A stretch of 64,000 nt of DNA, taken from the NCBI RefSeq assembly GCF_001640805.2, contig NC_066854.1:13246776-13310775 (forward strand). Direction: 5' to 3'. Origin of the DNA: Lates calcarifer (Eukaryota; Chordata; Actinopteri; Centropomidae). Both the position numbers and the translations under genes were made by a program. Shown piece after piece: positions 28,596 through 39,797 of the stretch. Below the pieces are notes generated by a model. It ran no database searches, was not told where the DNA came from, and saw only the letters and a program-made list of their open reading frames with translations. The first letter of the stretch is position 1. Each line of letters begins with the position of its first letter.

Positions 28596-29291
28596 TCTGT
28601 ATATTCAGTCATGTATTTCAGTGACAATAGTGTCACATTTTTGCCATTTCTGTTTTGTTTGTGCCATGTATCCATCTGATTCCCTGACTGAAAACTGCAT
28701 GTTTGTGCTTTTGCTCCGAGGCTTGGAAAATTACATAAGTAATAACGCACTATTCTTTTGTGTTTATTTCTGCACCTCTGGTTCTGGCACACCTTCACTC
28801 AGGCAAAGGGCTCTGTTATCTAAACAGTATATTGCAACATGAGGTAAAGGAGCATTTAGATACCATAGGATTGCACTTAGGAAATAAAATAGTTCATTGT
28901 CTGCTTAAAGTGAGACAAAGAGGGCTTGACATTAGCACATATCCACCCGCCAAATGTGTAGAATGTAGAATTCAACAGTGGTGGGTATCAGAGTCACTCT
29001 GATGAATAGCCACTTTGGGGGAAGTGCAATGCTACAACTTCCATTTTTACACACCAGTGACCAGCAGGAAGCTCCATGATGTGGCGGCATTTAGCAGGTG
29101 TAAACAAACCAGGAGAGCAAGGGGATGGAGTTGTGTGACAATGAACACACTTGCAGGAGAGGACTAGGGCTAGCTTCCTTGCTATGATTGATTTTTAATG
29201 GTGATTTTTAATGTTAATATTTTGGTTTGACTTTCAGACGTTTGGGGCCAACATCTGTCCATTCTGACTTAGAACACTTGTAGGAGCTTTA

Positions 29292-29543
29292 ATTCTTTCA
29301 GATTAAAACCATCCTCTCTTTCTTAAAATATGTTCATCCTGACTCCGGTATGATTTGTGGGTTCAACACAACTATTTTGCTACAAGCCTTAAATCACGGT
29401 TTGTTTTCTTTATGCTGCCCTAGTATTTTAAACAACATTAATCAAATGCTTGTAGCAATAAGGTTGTGTTGCACCCATGTATCACACAGGTCTCAGGTTG
29501 AGAGGATTTTAAGAAAGAGAGGATGCTTTTAATCTGAGGGAAT
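29292..29543. repeat. Foldback element: ~96-base imperfect inverted repeat, 60-base loop
   Basis: The left arm is 29292-29387 and the right arm is 29448-29543. The reverse complement of the right arm matches the left arm along its length: CAGATTAAAA, CATCCTCTCTTTCTTAAAAT, a more diverged middle, then TTCAACACAACTATTTTGCT versus TGCAACACAACCTTATTGCT, and CTACAAGC. The 60-base centre (29388-29447) is unpaired. No transposase and no clear target duplication were seen. It could be a foldback MITE or a head-to-head pair of one repeat. It lies on the sense strand of the last coding neuroligin intron, so its transcript could form a long hairpin. Confidence 0.85.
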
Positions 29544-32142
29544 GAGGAAACAAAAAAATAATTTGGCTGGTCTTCAGTGGCTTCACTGATACTGGGTGTA
29601 ACTGCCAATTTATCTGGATTAGAACAAGGTACAATATCACACATGAGCTGAAATGCAACAACTGCAAATGAATTAGGTAAATACCATGAATAAAATATTT
29701 AGTTTTCTTTTTGAACTTTTAAAATTGTTTCTATGTATTTATTTATTTATGTAATCTTTTTGTATCTTCGTCTTATTCAGTTGCATGTTTTCATGCTAAA
29801 GGAGCTTTACTTTAACAAAGCTGAATATTTAATTACCAGTACTTTAGTCTGATACATTTTTTATGTAGTCTTGATTTGGGTCTTTACAGTGGTCATTTAC
29901 ACTAAAACAGGTTGTAAATTTAGTCAACTGTAGCACAACATAGTCAACTGTAATGAAATAAAATGTAACTTCCCAACTACAAACTTATAGCTAGTGAAAA
30001 TACTGAGTGGCTAGTTTTTGGAAACTTTGGAAAACTACTAGCCACAGTTGCTGGTGAGCAAAAAAGTTAATATCGAACCCTGGAGACAAGGGACCTATTG
30101 AAAGAAGAAATTACACAATGTTCTTCTTAAATCTATATTAAATGATATACTCTGATCAGTTAAGTATAGTCACAGGTTTTGTTGTTAAGGACTTGGTCTG
30201 ATAGCTTATGGTGAGTTAGGGTTCAAAATGATCAGTGTTATTGTTAATGCCTGAAACTATGCTGACCCTTGTAAGCTCATACACTTGACCTGTTTATTCA
30301 CTTTGAAATGATCAAATAAAGCTTACAATGAGGTTCAGGCAGATGGCGATTGTGTGAAGGTCGGTTTCCCTCTCTGCTCTCTGTTCTACACACATCGTCG
30401 AACAACCTTCCAAAAACCCTGATTACTTTGTTTCAGAACTCTTGGGTCAGCTTTATTTCCCAAAAGACCACAATTGCTTGGACAAGCTCCTGTTTTGTGC
30501 CTGGTTAAGATCCTTTCAAACCAACAACACCAACCAAACAGACTCTACGGGGTTCAGAAGTGATGACTCTGCAGGAGTCTTCACTCAGCTGGCTCCTCTG
30601 AGCCGATGCAGTGCTGTGCTCCAGATGATTATCCTGGAAATGAACCAGTGGTGTGGCTCAGAATGTTCCCAGATATATGAATCTGCAGTTTGTTTATCAC
30701 ACTGATTTTAGATATACACATATGGAAGTCTAAAAAGTAATAATGTACATGTTATTTATTGTACATGTAACCCAAAAGTTGTTTTGTGAGTTGTTTACCA
30801 AATTGACGGTATGGAAGTGCATTACCTTCACCGAAGGGGGAAAAAAAACTGAGATGTTATCTCATAATTATGAGATCAATTTCTCATAATACAAAGGAAT
30901 TTTGCCAAAATAGTAACAGTGTCAACTATGATGCATCCTAAGATCAAAGATCAGTCAAAAAGCTGCTAGGGGGGACTAGTAAGAATCTGACACCTTTAAT
31001 TTTGAGATACAAATCTGCTTATTCAGAGACCTATTTCCTTGTTTAAAGCTCCAGTTTGCAGTTGCATCTTCAAAAAATTTTAATGCAGCACTATTTTACA
31101 TTTAACATCATTATCATTATGGTAATGTGTTATATTTTCATTTGCAGAAATTATGTATTCTTAACCTTGTAAAGAGGATTTAAATATTGGCAATCTTGGA
31201 CTTCCATACACCTCACATACTGTATAGGTTACATATGCTGTGTCTAAGCTCCATACTACATCGTCATTGTGTAGGGCAGATTGTTTTGTACTGTTTTGAC
31301 AGTTAGTACAAATGAAATCAACATACTTAACTAATTTTATGCAAAGAGGAAATGATACAACACAAGCACAAATTAAACTGCAACTCTGGAATAATGTTAA
31401 TTAACCATCACAAACAGGGTTTTTTTCTTGAAATTTGAAAGTTTGTGAAAGTGAAATTTTCTTCTATTTTGTAAGGTATTCCTGGACGCAGTCTATCACC
31501 ATCCACATTTTTTTCCAGCTGGGTGAAGCTCAGTTTTCCTAATGAATTTCTCAATGGTTCAAAAGTATAAATTGCACATTCAAAAACAGAGTTTCAGTCA
31601 TTTTTCCAGTTAGAATATACAATTGACCCAAAACCTGCTTAGAATTACTTAGTAGTATGGATTTTTAGCATACACACACCTCCTCTGACTAAGTGAATAT
31701 AATGAATGCATTACATTCATTTGGACTTACAATAAGTGCATTCAGTCTCCAAAGGAGGACATAGAGGAGCACATCCCTGACCACCCATATTCCATTCCAT
31801 GCACAGTGCTTGCACATCTGCACATGTAAACACACATCTATTGAAAACCACATAGAGTCGTGTTACACAAACACGCCCTCACTGACTGTTTGCCTCTCAT
31901 ACAGAGCAGGGAGTTCATCAGTCTTACTTGGTGGCCCCTAAACGCAATGCATGACTCAAGATGAGGCCTTCCGATTGAGTATTCAGATATACACTCCCCC
32001 CATACACACACACGCAGATACACAAACACTCCAGAGTGTCAGCTCAAGGTTATTGTCTAGCCTTCACTCCCCCTCACCTCTCCAAAGTTAATGAAATCGC
32101 TCTCACAAAGTCACTAGAGAGGCAGCTGTATTCCAAACTACA

Positions 32143-32160
32143 AAATAAATAAATAAATAA
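32143..32160. repeat. (AAAT)n microsatellite
   Basis: About four and a half AAAT units, some 500 bases before the last coding exon of the neuroligin. Confidence 0.8.
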
Positions 32161-32657
32161 CACGCCGAGTAACACTGAATATTAAGAAAATGTGACAACA
32201 CACCTGAAAACGTGTCATTGGTGTATAAAGGACAAAGAACATTTTGTCAGCTTCTGCATTCAAATTTTGAGTCACCTTAAAAACACATTAGATTTGAACA
32301 CAGGGAGCAGAGAAACTGAAGAAAAGCTTTGACTTTATTGAGTAATGACTCATCTGGAAGTGTCACAAATTAGTGACGTTAATGGACAGTTACATTTCTG
32401 ATTTGTATTATCATGCTGCTTTAAAATCATTTGAAGGAAAAGCTCATTTACAGACTCACATAAAAACCTGTTTTTAATATGGTCATTATGTTTTAAATGG
32501 TGATGGCGAATGTAATATTTAGTATGTTTCCTGTTACTTTATGTCCCATTAATGCATGTTTGCTGTATAATAATGAAATTGGAGAGAATAATCCAGCCTA
32601 TAAATTACAAAAGAGTTCAGTTCTCTGATTTCATCTCCTCTCTCTTCCTCTATCCAG

Positions 32658-33552
32658 GGATCCAAACCAGCCAGTCCCACAGGATACAAAGTTCATCCAC
32701 ACAAAGCCCAACCGGTTTGAGGAGGTAGCCTGGACCAAGTACAACCCCAAAGACCAGCTCTACCTCCACATTGGCCTCAAACCTCGAGTCCGAGACCACT
32801 ACCGAGCTACCAAGGTCGCATTCTGGTTAGAACTAGTGCCGCACCTCCACAACATAAATGAATTTTTTCAGTATGTATCCACTACTACCAAGATACCCCC
32901 ACAGGACACCACCCCCTATCCTTACACCAAACGGTTCCCTGGCAAAAACAACTGGCCGTCCACCACCCGCCACCCTGGGGTCCCACCTGCCAACACTAAA
33001 CAAACCACCGACCAGCGCAAAAGTGGCGATCTGACGGATGAGTCGACCGTGGTGATCGAAACCAAGAGGGACTACTCCACCGAGCTCAGTGTCACCATCG
33101 CAGTCGGAGCCTCCCTGCTCTTTCTGAATATCCTCGCCTTTGCTGCGCTCTACTACAAGAAAGACAAACGACGGCACGAGTCCAACCGGCGCGTTCCCAC
33201 CCCGCAGCGGAACTCAGCTCCCACCAACACGCCATCCACCGCCAACGACGTGGCCCACCTGCAAAGCGAGGAGCTGATGTCACTGCAGATGAAGCAGCAG
33301 CAGCTGGAGCACGAGCACCACCACGAGTGCGAGTCGCTGCAGGCCCACGACACGCTGCGCCTCACCTGCCCACCTGACTACACCCTCACCCTGCGCCGGT
33401 CGCCTGACGATATACCCCTGATGACACCCAGCACCATCACCATGATCCCCAACTCGCTGGCTGGCATGCAGCCTCTGCACAACTTCAATACTTTCGGTGG
33501 CAGCCAGAACAGTACCAACTTACCCCATGGTCACTCCACCACACGGGTATAG
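32658..33552 (+). CDS. nlgn4x: Neuroligin-4, last coding exon (stalk, membrane helix, cytoplasmic tail)
   Basis: This exon encodes the final 297 residues and ends at TAG 33550-33552. Residues 1-70 of the exon finish the esterase-like domain ([31 protein letters not shown]). Residues ~71-140 are a Thr/Pro-rich, probably O-glycosylated stalk. Residues ~143-166 form one hydrophobic membrane helix ([20 protein letters not shown]), followed by the basic stop-transfer KKDKRR. The tail carries [18 protein letters not shown], the conserved gephyrin-binding tyrosine segment, and ends in HSTTRV, a class I PDZ ligand for PSD-95-type scaffolds. [16 protein letters not shown] and [14 protein letters not shown] identify the NLGN4 subtype; NLGN1, 2 and 3 differ there. 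Compared with human NLGN4X, the tail has an extra Thr/Pro/Ser-rich insert after PTPQRN and a longer Gln/His-rich run ([11 protein letters not shown]). Whether this is the a or b fish copy cannot be decided from this window. Confidence 0.97.
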
Positions 33553-34637
33553 CTCTGCTGGGACAAGAAGGTGCCGGATTCCCTCTGGACCAGCCACTAA
33601 CCACACAAGGCAAACATGAGTGACTGACTGTGGGAAGCACAGAGTCCAAAGTCTCAGCAAATGTTATTTTGCTACCATGCCTTCTCGAAAAGTATTAACA
33701 TTATAGATTGATCATGAACTGGTGAAAATATTCAAAGTGAATGTTACTATAGTAATAACTCTATTTGGAGCTAAGCTTCACAGAACGTTTTTGAGGAGTT
33801 TTACCAAAAGAAAAGGCAACCAGGGGATGACTGTTAATATTCTTACAACATAAAATGAAGAGTTTGAGCGACAAAGAAACCTTTGCAGAGGCTTTTGTGC
33901 CATAAATACACAATAGGAAGACAGTGGCAACAGTTGTTGAAAAGCAACAATTGAACATCTGGGATATCATCTTTTCATGATCCTTCATGAAGAAGACACC
34001 TGACTTGGGCACACAATTCTACCCCCCAGCCTGAAATGTATTTATGAAAACTTTGTTAAAAAATTTTAAAACAACAAACAAAAAAGGTATATAGTTGTGC
34101 GTGGAAATTTAAAAATTTTAAAAAGAAAAAAGGATATTAAAAGAGCTCCTTCTGTTTTTATTTTGGCTGAGATTTATTTTCTTGTTGTTGTTGTTTTGTT
34201 TTATTTGTTTTATTTTTTTATTTCTTTTTATTTTATTTTTATCCAGCTTGTGTGTTCTGTTAAGGTGCGTGTAAATATAATCAAACATCCTTCATTCCTT
34301 TTCCAATTACTACCTGTGTTTCATTATTTTTCACAGAACGACCAAAATGCGAACACAATCCCATCCTTGAAGAGTTGCACATTGTGCATCTGCAGGTCAT
34401 CACATACAGTACTGTCTTGTGCGTTGCTTTGTGTCCACTCTCTAGACATTGCATGTCCAGGAAGAGCTTTACTCTATATTTTCAGACACATCTCCTGTCT
34501 GAGAATGAGGACTGACTGGATCTCATAACCTGCTCTCATCCTGTTACACTTCCAGTAGTTTTCTTTGTGGGCTTTTTCTGTCTTGCAATCTCAGCACTGC
34601 CTGAGCTTACAGTGTGACCAGCAATGTATTACTTAGA

Positions 34638-34643
34638 AATAAA
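34638..34643 (+). promoter_or_regulatory. Possible proximal polyadenylation signal AATAAA
   Basis: A canonical hexamer about 1.09 kb after the neuroligin stop, followed by a T-rich stretch from about 34659 that could serve as a downstream element. It may generate a shorter mRNA. Confidence 0.35.
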
Positions 34644-35127
34644 AAAAAGGCAGTGATTTTTTTTTCTTTTCTTTTTTTGTATCAATATTAGTTGGATATG
34701 TTTGTAAAGAAAATATATGTTAGATATTTCAAATTGTCATATGCTAGCAATATGTAAAGTATTGTGCCAGGCTTGTGATATTTTGGGTTACAAAAGCAAG
34801 TGAATGTGTAAATATTAATGATATTAATTATGATAAAATTATAACAAAGTAACCATTAACTCTCTTTCCGTTTTGCATCCTATTACAAAAAAAAAGAAAG
34901 AAAAAAAATAATGGAAATACATCCAGAGGATTTTAAGCTACATTTGTAAATTCTATAAAAAGATATATTCTTGCCATTTGGCCCCTAAACCAGTCAAGAT
35001 AACAAGGGTTTTAATGTAGAGTTTTAAAATCCTTAGTTTGTCTTATATTTGTTTGCAGTTTTGCCTTAAGTGATAATAGAGATATTTCTGGCTGGACACC
35101 TGTATAAACTTTTTCTGCAACATTTTT

Positions 35128-35133
35128 AATAAA
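35128..35133 (+). promoter_or_regulatory. Probable distal polyadenylation signal AATAAA
   Basis: A canonical hexamer about 1.58 kb after the stop codon, 18 bases before the start of a long A/GAAA tract. Position and context fit the main neuroligin mRNA end, though the genomic A-tract could also mislead oligo-dT priming. Confidence 0.55.
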
Positions 35134-35150
35134 ATATCACAGTATTTTCT

Positions 35151-35192
35151 AAAAAAAAAAAAAAAAGAAAGAAAGAAAGAAAAAAAAGAAAA
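35151..35192. repeat. A-rich/GAAA tract after the neuroligin poly(A) signal
   Basis: About 16 A residues, then GAAAGAAAGAAAGAAAAA units. Confidence 0.85.
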
Positions 35193-35375
35193 AAGACAAA
35201 GAATGTTTAATTGGATCTGATTGGATGGCTGTTTGTGTTGTGTGTGCAAACAAACATGATTGGATGTCTACAGTGATGACCAACATTTTATTTGAAACAG
35301 GCAGAGGCCTATACAAGAGATAGGACTTTTTTAAAAGTCCTTTTTATGAGCAAATTCTCTGATTTCACACACTGA

Positions 35376-35553
35376 TTTTTTTTTTTTATTATTATTTTTT
35401 TGCCTTTATTGATCCGGACAGTGAGAGAGACAGGTAAACAGGGAGAGGGAGAGTGGGGGAAAGACATGCAGTAAAGACATGCCGGATCGGGAGTCGAACC
35501 AGGGGTCCGCCTGCTCAGACCACTAGGGCTCACCTGGTATGCGCCCTAGCCAT
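35376..35553 (-). mobile_element. tRNA-derived SINE
   Basis: Read on the minus strand, this begins with a tRNA-like head. It contains an RNA polymerase III B box, GGTTCGACTCC (reverse complement of 35490-35500), within CCCCTGGTTCGACTCCCGAT. A CATGTCTTTCCCCCACTCTC-like body follows, then AATAAAGGC and an A-rich tail. This layout is that of a common fish SINE. It inserted antisense, about 225 bases past the neuroligin poly(A) signal. The A box is degenerate. Confidence 0.75.
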
Positions 35554-35815
35554 TCAGTCTTTTAATTGTGGTTAAGCTGCTACCCATGGAACAGAACTTT
35601 TCCTGCACAGATGTTACACATTAAATGCCAGCAGCTCAAAGAGCACAATCTCTCCTGTTTCCATGGGATTTTCAGATGAAGTCACAGAAATGAAACGAAA
35701 CATAAAATTATGCAAAAAGGCTTACCTGAACTGGGCAGTTATAAGATAAAGAAAAAAAAGAGGGGCACCAGTCAAAGTTTGAGAATTTTATATAATATGG
35801 TCAAAATAGTGGTAG

Positions 35816-35910
35816 TCCTCCCACAGTCCAAAGACATGCAGGATAATTGGTGACTCTAAATTGAATTTCAGTGTGTATGGATGTTTGTTTCTATGTGTGC
35901 AGCCCTGCTT
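35816..35910 (+). mobile_element. L2-like LINE fragment
   Basis: CCTCCCACAGTCCAAAGACA, TGCAGGATAATTGGTGACTC and TAAATTGAATTTCAGTGTGT, then TTTCTATGTGTGCAGCCCTG, match the same fish LINE family as the fragment at 18562-18699, but its upstream part. Confidence 0.65.
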
Positions 35911-38064
35911 TGTAGAACATGAAGGGATTTAAAATAAATGGAAAACAGTGGAGTGGAGAGCAGCAGATTGGTGAGTATAACATGACTGTTTTTGTAGTGA
36001 TTGAATTTACCACGAGCCTTTATTGTACTGGTAATACCATCCTCCTTTGTTGCTTGTGCATATCATAACCTGAGCTATATATTTGAGACTCTGCCATCAG
36101 CTGAATACCAGCTGCTTTTTTTTTTGAGGATTTACAGTATAAATAACATGAGTCATGTGTGGGATATTGTTTGATATGATACAATGAAAAGCGCATTTTC
36201 AAAGACGGTAGATTGACTCTCGTTCGACTCAATCAATTCTGACCAGTCTACTCGAAACTTTTAAAGCACTGAATTGCATCTGCAAACAGTTTGGTCTCTG
36301 CCAGCTAAGCTGAATTCGACTGTTTCAGCCTTTGTGAGCTGCTGCTGTGCTCCGTAAGGGAAAACAAGACACGCCTCTGAGCTGAATAGCAAAGAGTGCT
36401 GCTGCTGCTGTGGTTACAAGGCCTCCCCTGACACTCACATCCAGACTCTAAGCATGCTGCATTCAGTAAAACTGTCTTGAAATCACCCTCCCCTCACCAC
36501 CACCCTACCTCCCTTCTCACTATTCAATCTATTGATCCCCTTCGCAACAAGCCAAGCAAATTAGCTTTTGACTTAAAACTAAAGTGACAGGGGGAAAATT
36601 GAAATCTTTAATAGTAATCTGCAGTTACTGAGGTGCAGTGGATGTCTCCATACAATCCTCTGTGACATTTGCTACCCCATAAGTAAAGGCTGATGTGTAA
36701 AATTCTTTTCATGAGACAAGGAAAACTTTCTTTCATTAGCAAAATTGTTTGATCCATAATATATGATCCAACAAACAAGCCTTATAGATACTGAGATGAA
36801 TATTTATTTCATGTGTGCAAACAAAGCCGAGCAAACACGCAGGCAGCCTTTTAATTGGCATGTTGTTTATGCTTTGGAAAATGTTGAGGAGGGGTGATTT
36901 AGGGAGAACGGAGGTAAAGGGTGGGAGGGGGGGGTTGCCTAATGTGAATAGTGGAGACTCGACTGGAAGTTAATTAAGCTGGCAACAGCGCTCCATCACT
37001 CAACCTGCGATCCCAGAACTGTCATTCAAGTGCACCACTCTCCAGGCAGCCATTACCGAGGCATATCGATTGTCACGGTGACAAGGTAGTGCACCAAATG
37101 GGAGTGGGCAGAGATGAAGGCTGTGTGGTTTGGGGTATGGGAAAGAGGGGTGAGGTGTTTCTAAGTGCTATGAACAGCATATAAAACCCCACTGTGACCA
37201 GCTGCAGCAAGAACCTCCGCTGTGTTCCCCAAACATGAATTAAAATGCAGGTAAATACCTCAGCAGCAAAGCCGGTTGATTGCATTTCCCTCCCTGGGTA
37301 GCTGGAGACTTAATAGATGAATATGAAATCTTCAGAGTCAATATATATGCAGTTAAGTGGTGAGGTAGCAGCAATGGCCTCCAGAAACCCCCCTCCCTAA
37401 ATCACCCCTCAACATCTCTTATTTTTAGACATTATTGTCCTAAACTCACATTCAGTCTTCCTCAGTCGTTTTCTCATCAGCTGCAGCACAAAGAACATGA
37501 CCTGAGGAATTTTCTACATCACTTGTTGTCCATGTAAATGAGTGACTCAGGGGTGATAGCAGCAAAGGATCATGGGACTCATGCCAGCTGAATTTCTAAA
37601 TCCCCTGCCACAACATGCGCCTCCACAAAATTTCTAAAAATGGATGCTTGGTATTAATGAATCAGTGTGTGTATGTGTGTGTTTGGCTCCTTTTATAGTC
37701 TCTGGGACACAACTATTACAATCTTCTGCCATAAAGCTTCAGGTTAGTTGCCATATCCAGACACTATGAGATATGTTATCTTTTAACCAAGGCTGGATTA
37801 ACATGGTTGAGAGTCCTATCATGCACAGCAGACTGTGGAAGCCCCGTTAAGTTTTGTCCAGAGCCCCAAAAGCAAACTGACATAGAGCCCAACAAAAAGA
37901 CATGGCCTCACGATTAGATTCAACGAAACATACATTGTTTGTAATTTCCCTGTCGGCAGGTCAATGTGGTTTGTCACTGTTCTTATAAATGTAGAAATTA
38001 TTGTTAAGTTTTCTGATCCATCACTTCTTTTGTTAAAGTTGTGTTTTGGAACACAAAGAATTTG

Positions 38065-38264
38065 GTAAGGGTTAGGGTTAGGGTTAACAGAGTAAGGGTT
38101 GGGGTTAACAGGGTTAGGGTTGACAGGGTTAGGGTTGACAGGGTTAGGGTTGGGGTTAACAGGGTTAGGGTTAACAGGGTTAGGGTTGGGGTTAACAGGG
38201 TTAGGGTTAACAGGGTTAGGGTTGGGGTTAACAGGGTTGGGGTTAACAGGGTTAGGGCTAACAT
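38065..38264. repeat. Interstitial telomere-like minisatellite (GGGTTAGGGTTAACA)
   Basis: About 200 bases of TTAGGG-type units mixed with a GTTAACAG or GTTGACAG spacer, giving higher-order units of roughly 16-30 bases, all in one orientation. It starts with two perfect GGTTAG units and contains TTGGGG variants. The Val/Arg/Asn-rich open frame at 38041-38388 is its translation and not a gene. Confidence 0.9.
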
Positions 38265-39776
38265 GGTGGATTGGGTAAAAATAAGGACGTTAAGGTTAGA
38301 GAACCTACGTTGTCTACTTCAGATTAGGTTAAGGATGGGATTTGGAAACAAACTGCATTCTCTTGTGTTAAGTCAGATGTTTTGTTGACTCAGATTCCTC
38401 CTCCCTCTGCAGATATTGTGACTCTATAATGATGGACAGGAGTCATAATTCCTGGAGGGCTATAACTATATCTTGTTATTGGGTGCTTGCTGGAACAACT
38501 GATGCTATCATTCCTTTTCCTTTGGAGGTCAGTTTAAGTTTAGCCTGTTTACTTCTTTACATCACGTGTAACATTTCCCGTCATGTTTTGTGAATACAAC
38601 TCAGTGCAACACCACAAGTACTTTTGAGGAGAGGCTGAACACGTGTACCATTATCTCCATTTGTACAATTCATAGTTTCTTACTCCTCTTTAAAACACCA
38701 GGCTTTTACTGCACTGTTGAGTATGGCCACTTAGAGCTGATGTTAACATTTTTTCCCTTGGACTTGGTCGAACAACAATTTCTGCAGAGTAGTTTGTTTT
38801 GAGCATAATGAACCATTAAGGATGATGTGTGCAACAATGTGCCTGTGAACATCATCCAGGCAGAGTCATTTTCACCAATCTGTATTTTCATACACAAATT
38901 AATAGTACGCAAACATAGTTTTTTAGGAGACAGAGCTGTAGTCTAAGATTCATGGGCTGATTTTGCTAAAGGCACATGCAGGCTGATCCATTCATCTATG
39001 CTGATTTCAATTTCAAAAATGTGTCATTTGTAATTTGCTGCACTGAAATTGGACTTTGATCTGTTCCATTGTATGGGCTTCATCTGGTGTGTAATGGACT
39101 GGCCAGCAGGACCCTGGTGATCCCGCATGGACTAATTCCGTAAGCTGGGGGCATCTCAGGGAAGCAGCTGGCCTGCTCTAATGCTCCCATTTCTCTTCAC
39201 TTTCCCATTGTCTCATCACAACATCAAACTGATGCCATTCAATTAAAATGTTTACAGTCGACAATGTGAACTGGGAGAGCAAAGAGGGCAGGAATGAATG
39301 AGAAAGTCTGCTTTTGGTTGGAGCCGGGATGCAGTGTAATTATGCTGCTGAATGTGACTGTGTGACTGCCGAGCAGATGTACTGCCATCTTGTGTGCTAA
39401 GCTGTTGTACAGTGGATCTCATCCAACTTCACTGCCTCTTTTCTGATGGAAGCAGAATTCCTCTGTTATTATTGTTACGAACTTGTGGACAAAAGCACTG
39501 CCATATCCATGTTAGTATAGATGTCACACCTTTTTGAAAAAGGATACAGGTAGCAGAAAAGGGAGAATAGCTAACAACAGTATGGCAACAAACACCTCTT
39601 GTATAATGTTATTTTGCCCAGAGGAAGCAGTGGGAACAGATCAAATCTTCACCTGCTTGTCAGCCATTAATGGCATAAATATTCTACACCACCTGAATGA
39701 TACACTACACAATGCATCAAAACAATGCTGTGAAAGATTCAGATATGGTTTCCTTGGAGCTGAAGTACGTGAAAGC

Positions 39777-39797
39777 AATAATAATAATAATAATAAA
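39777..39797. repeat. (AAT)n microsatellite
   Basis: Seven AAT units, responsible for the polyasparagine run in a spurious open frame. Confidence 0.85.

Larger units (their letters stand above)
23234..32657 (+). other. nlgn4x: Neuroligin-4 last coding intron (9.4 kb)
   Basis: The intron begins with GTGAGT and ends in a long pyrimidine tract followed by CAG at 32655-32657. It splits a Gly codon after its second base, and the next exon restores the frame to Gly-Asp-Pro-Asn-Gln-Pro. Inside are a probable Penelope-like fragment (24541-24612), a LINE 3' end (28243-28575), a foldback element (29292-29543) and short AT-rich repeats. The 149-residue open frame at 27440-27889 shows no family resemblance and is treated as chance. 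Confidence 0.88.
33553..35150 (+). other. nlgn4x: Neuroligin-4 3' untranslated region (inferred)
   Basis: This is the AT-rich, T-run-rich stretch directly after the stop codon. It contains an early AATAAA at 34638-34643 and a second at 35128-35133, just upstream of an A-rich tract. A 1.6 kb UTR ending near 35150 is the simplest reading, with possible shorter isoforms ending near 34660. The open frame at 34097-34528 is a low-complexity Phe/Tyr-rich artefact of T-runs. The end point is inferred without transcript data. Confidence 0.6.

Noticed and set aside
34097..34528. 143-codon open frame in the 3' UTR
   Set aside because: Phe/Tyr/Leu run produced by T-rich sequence, downstream of the neuroligin stop on the same strand.
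38041..38388. 115-codon Val/Arg/Asn repeat protein and its 86-codon minus-strand partner
   Set aside because: Both are translations of the telomere-like minisatellite.
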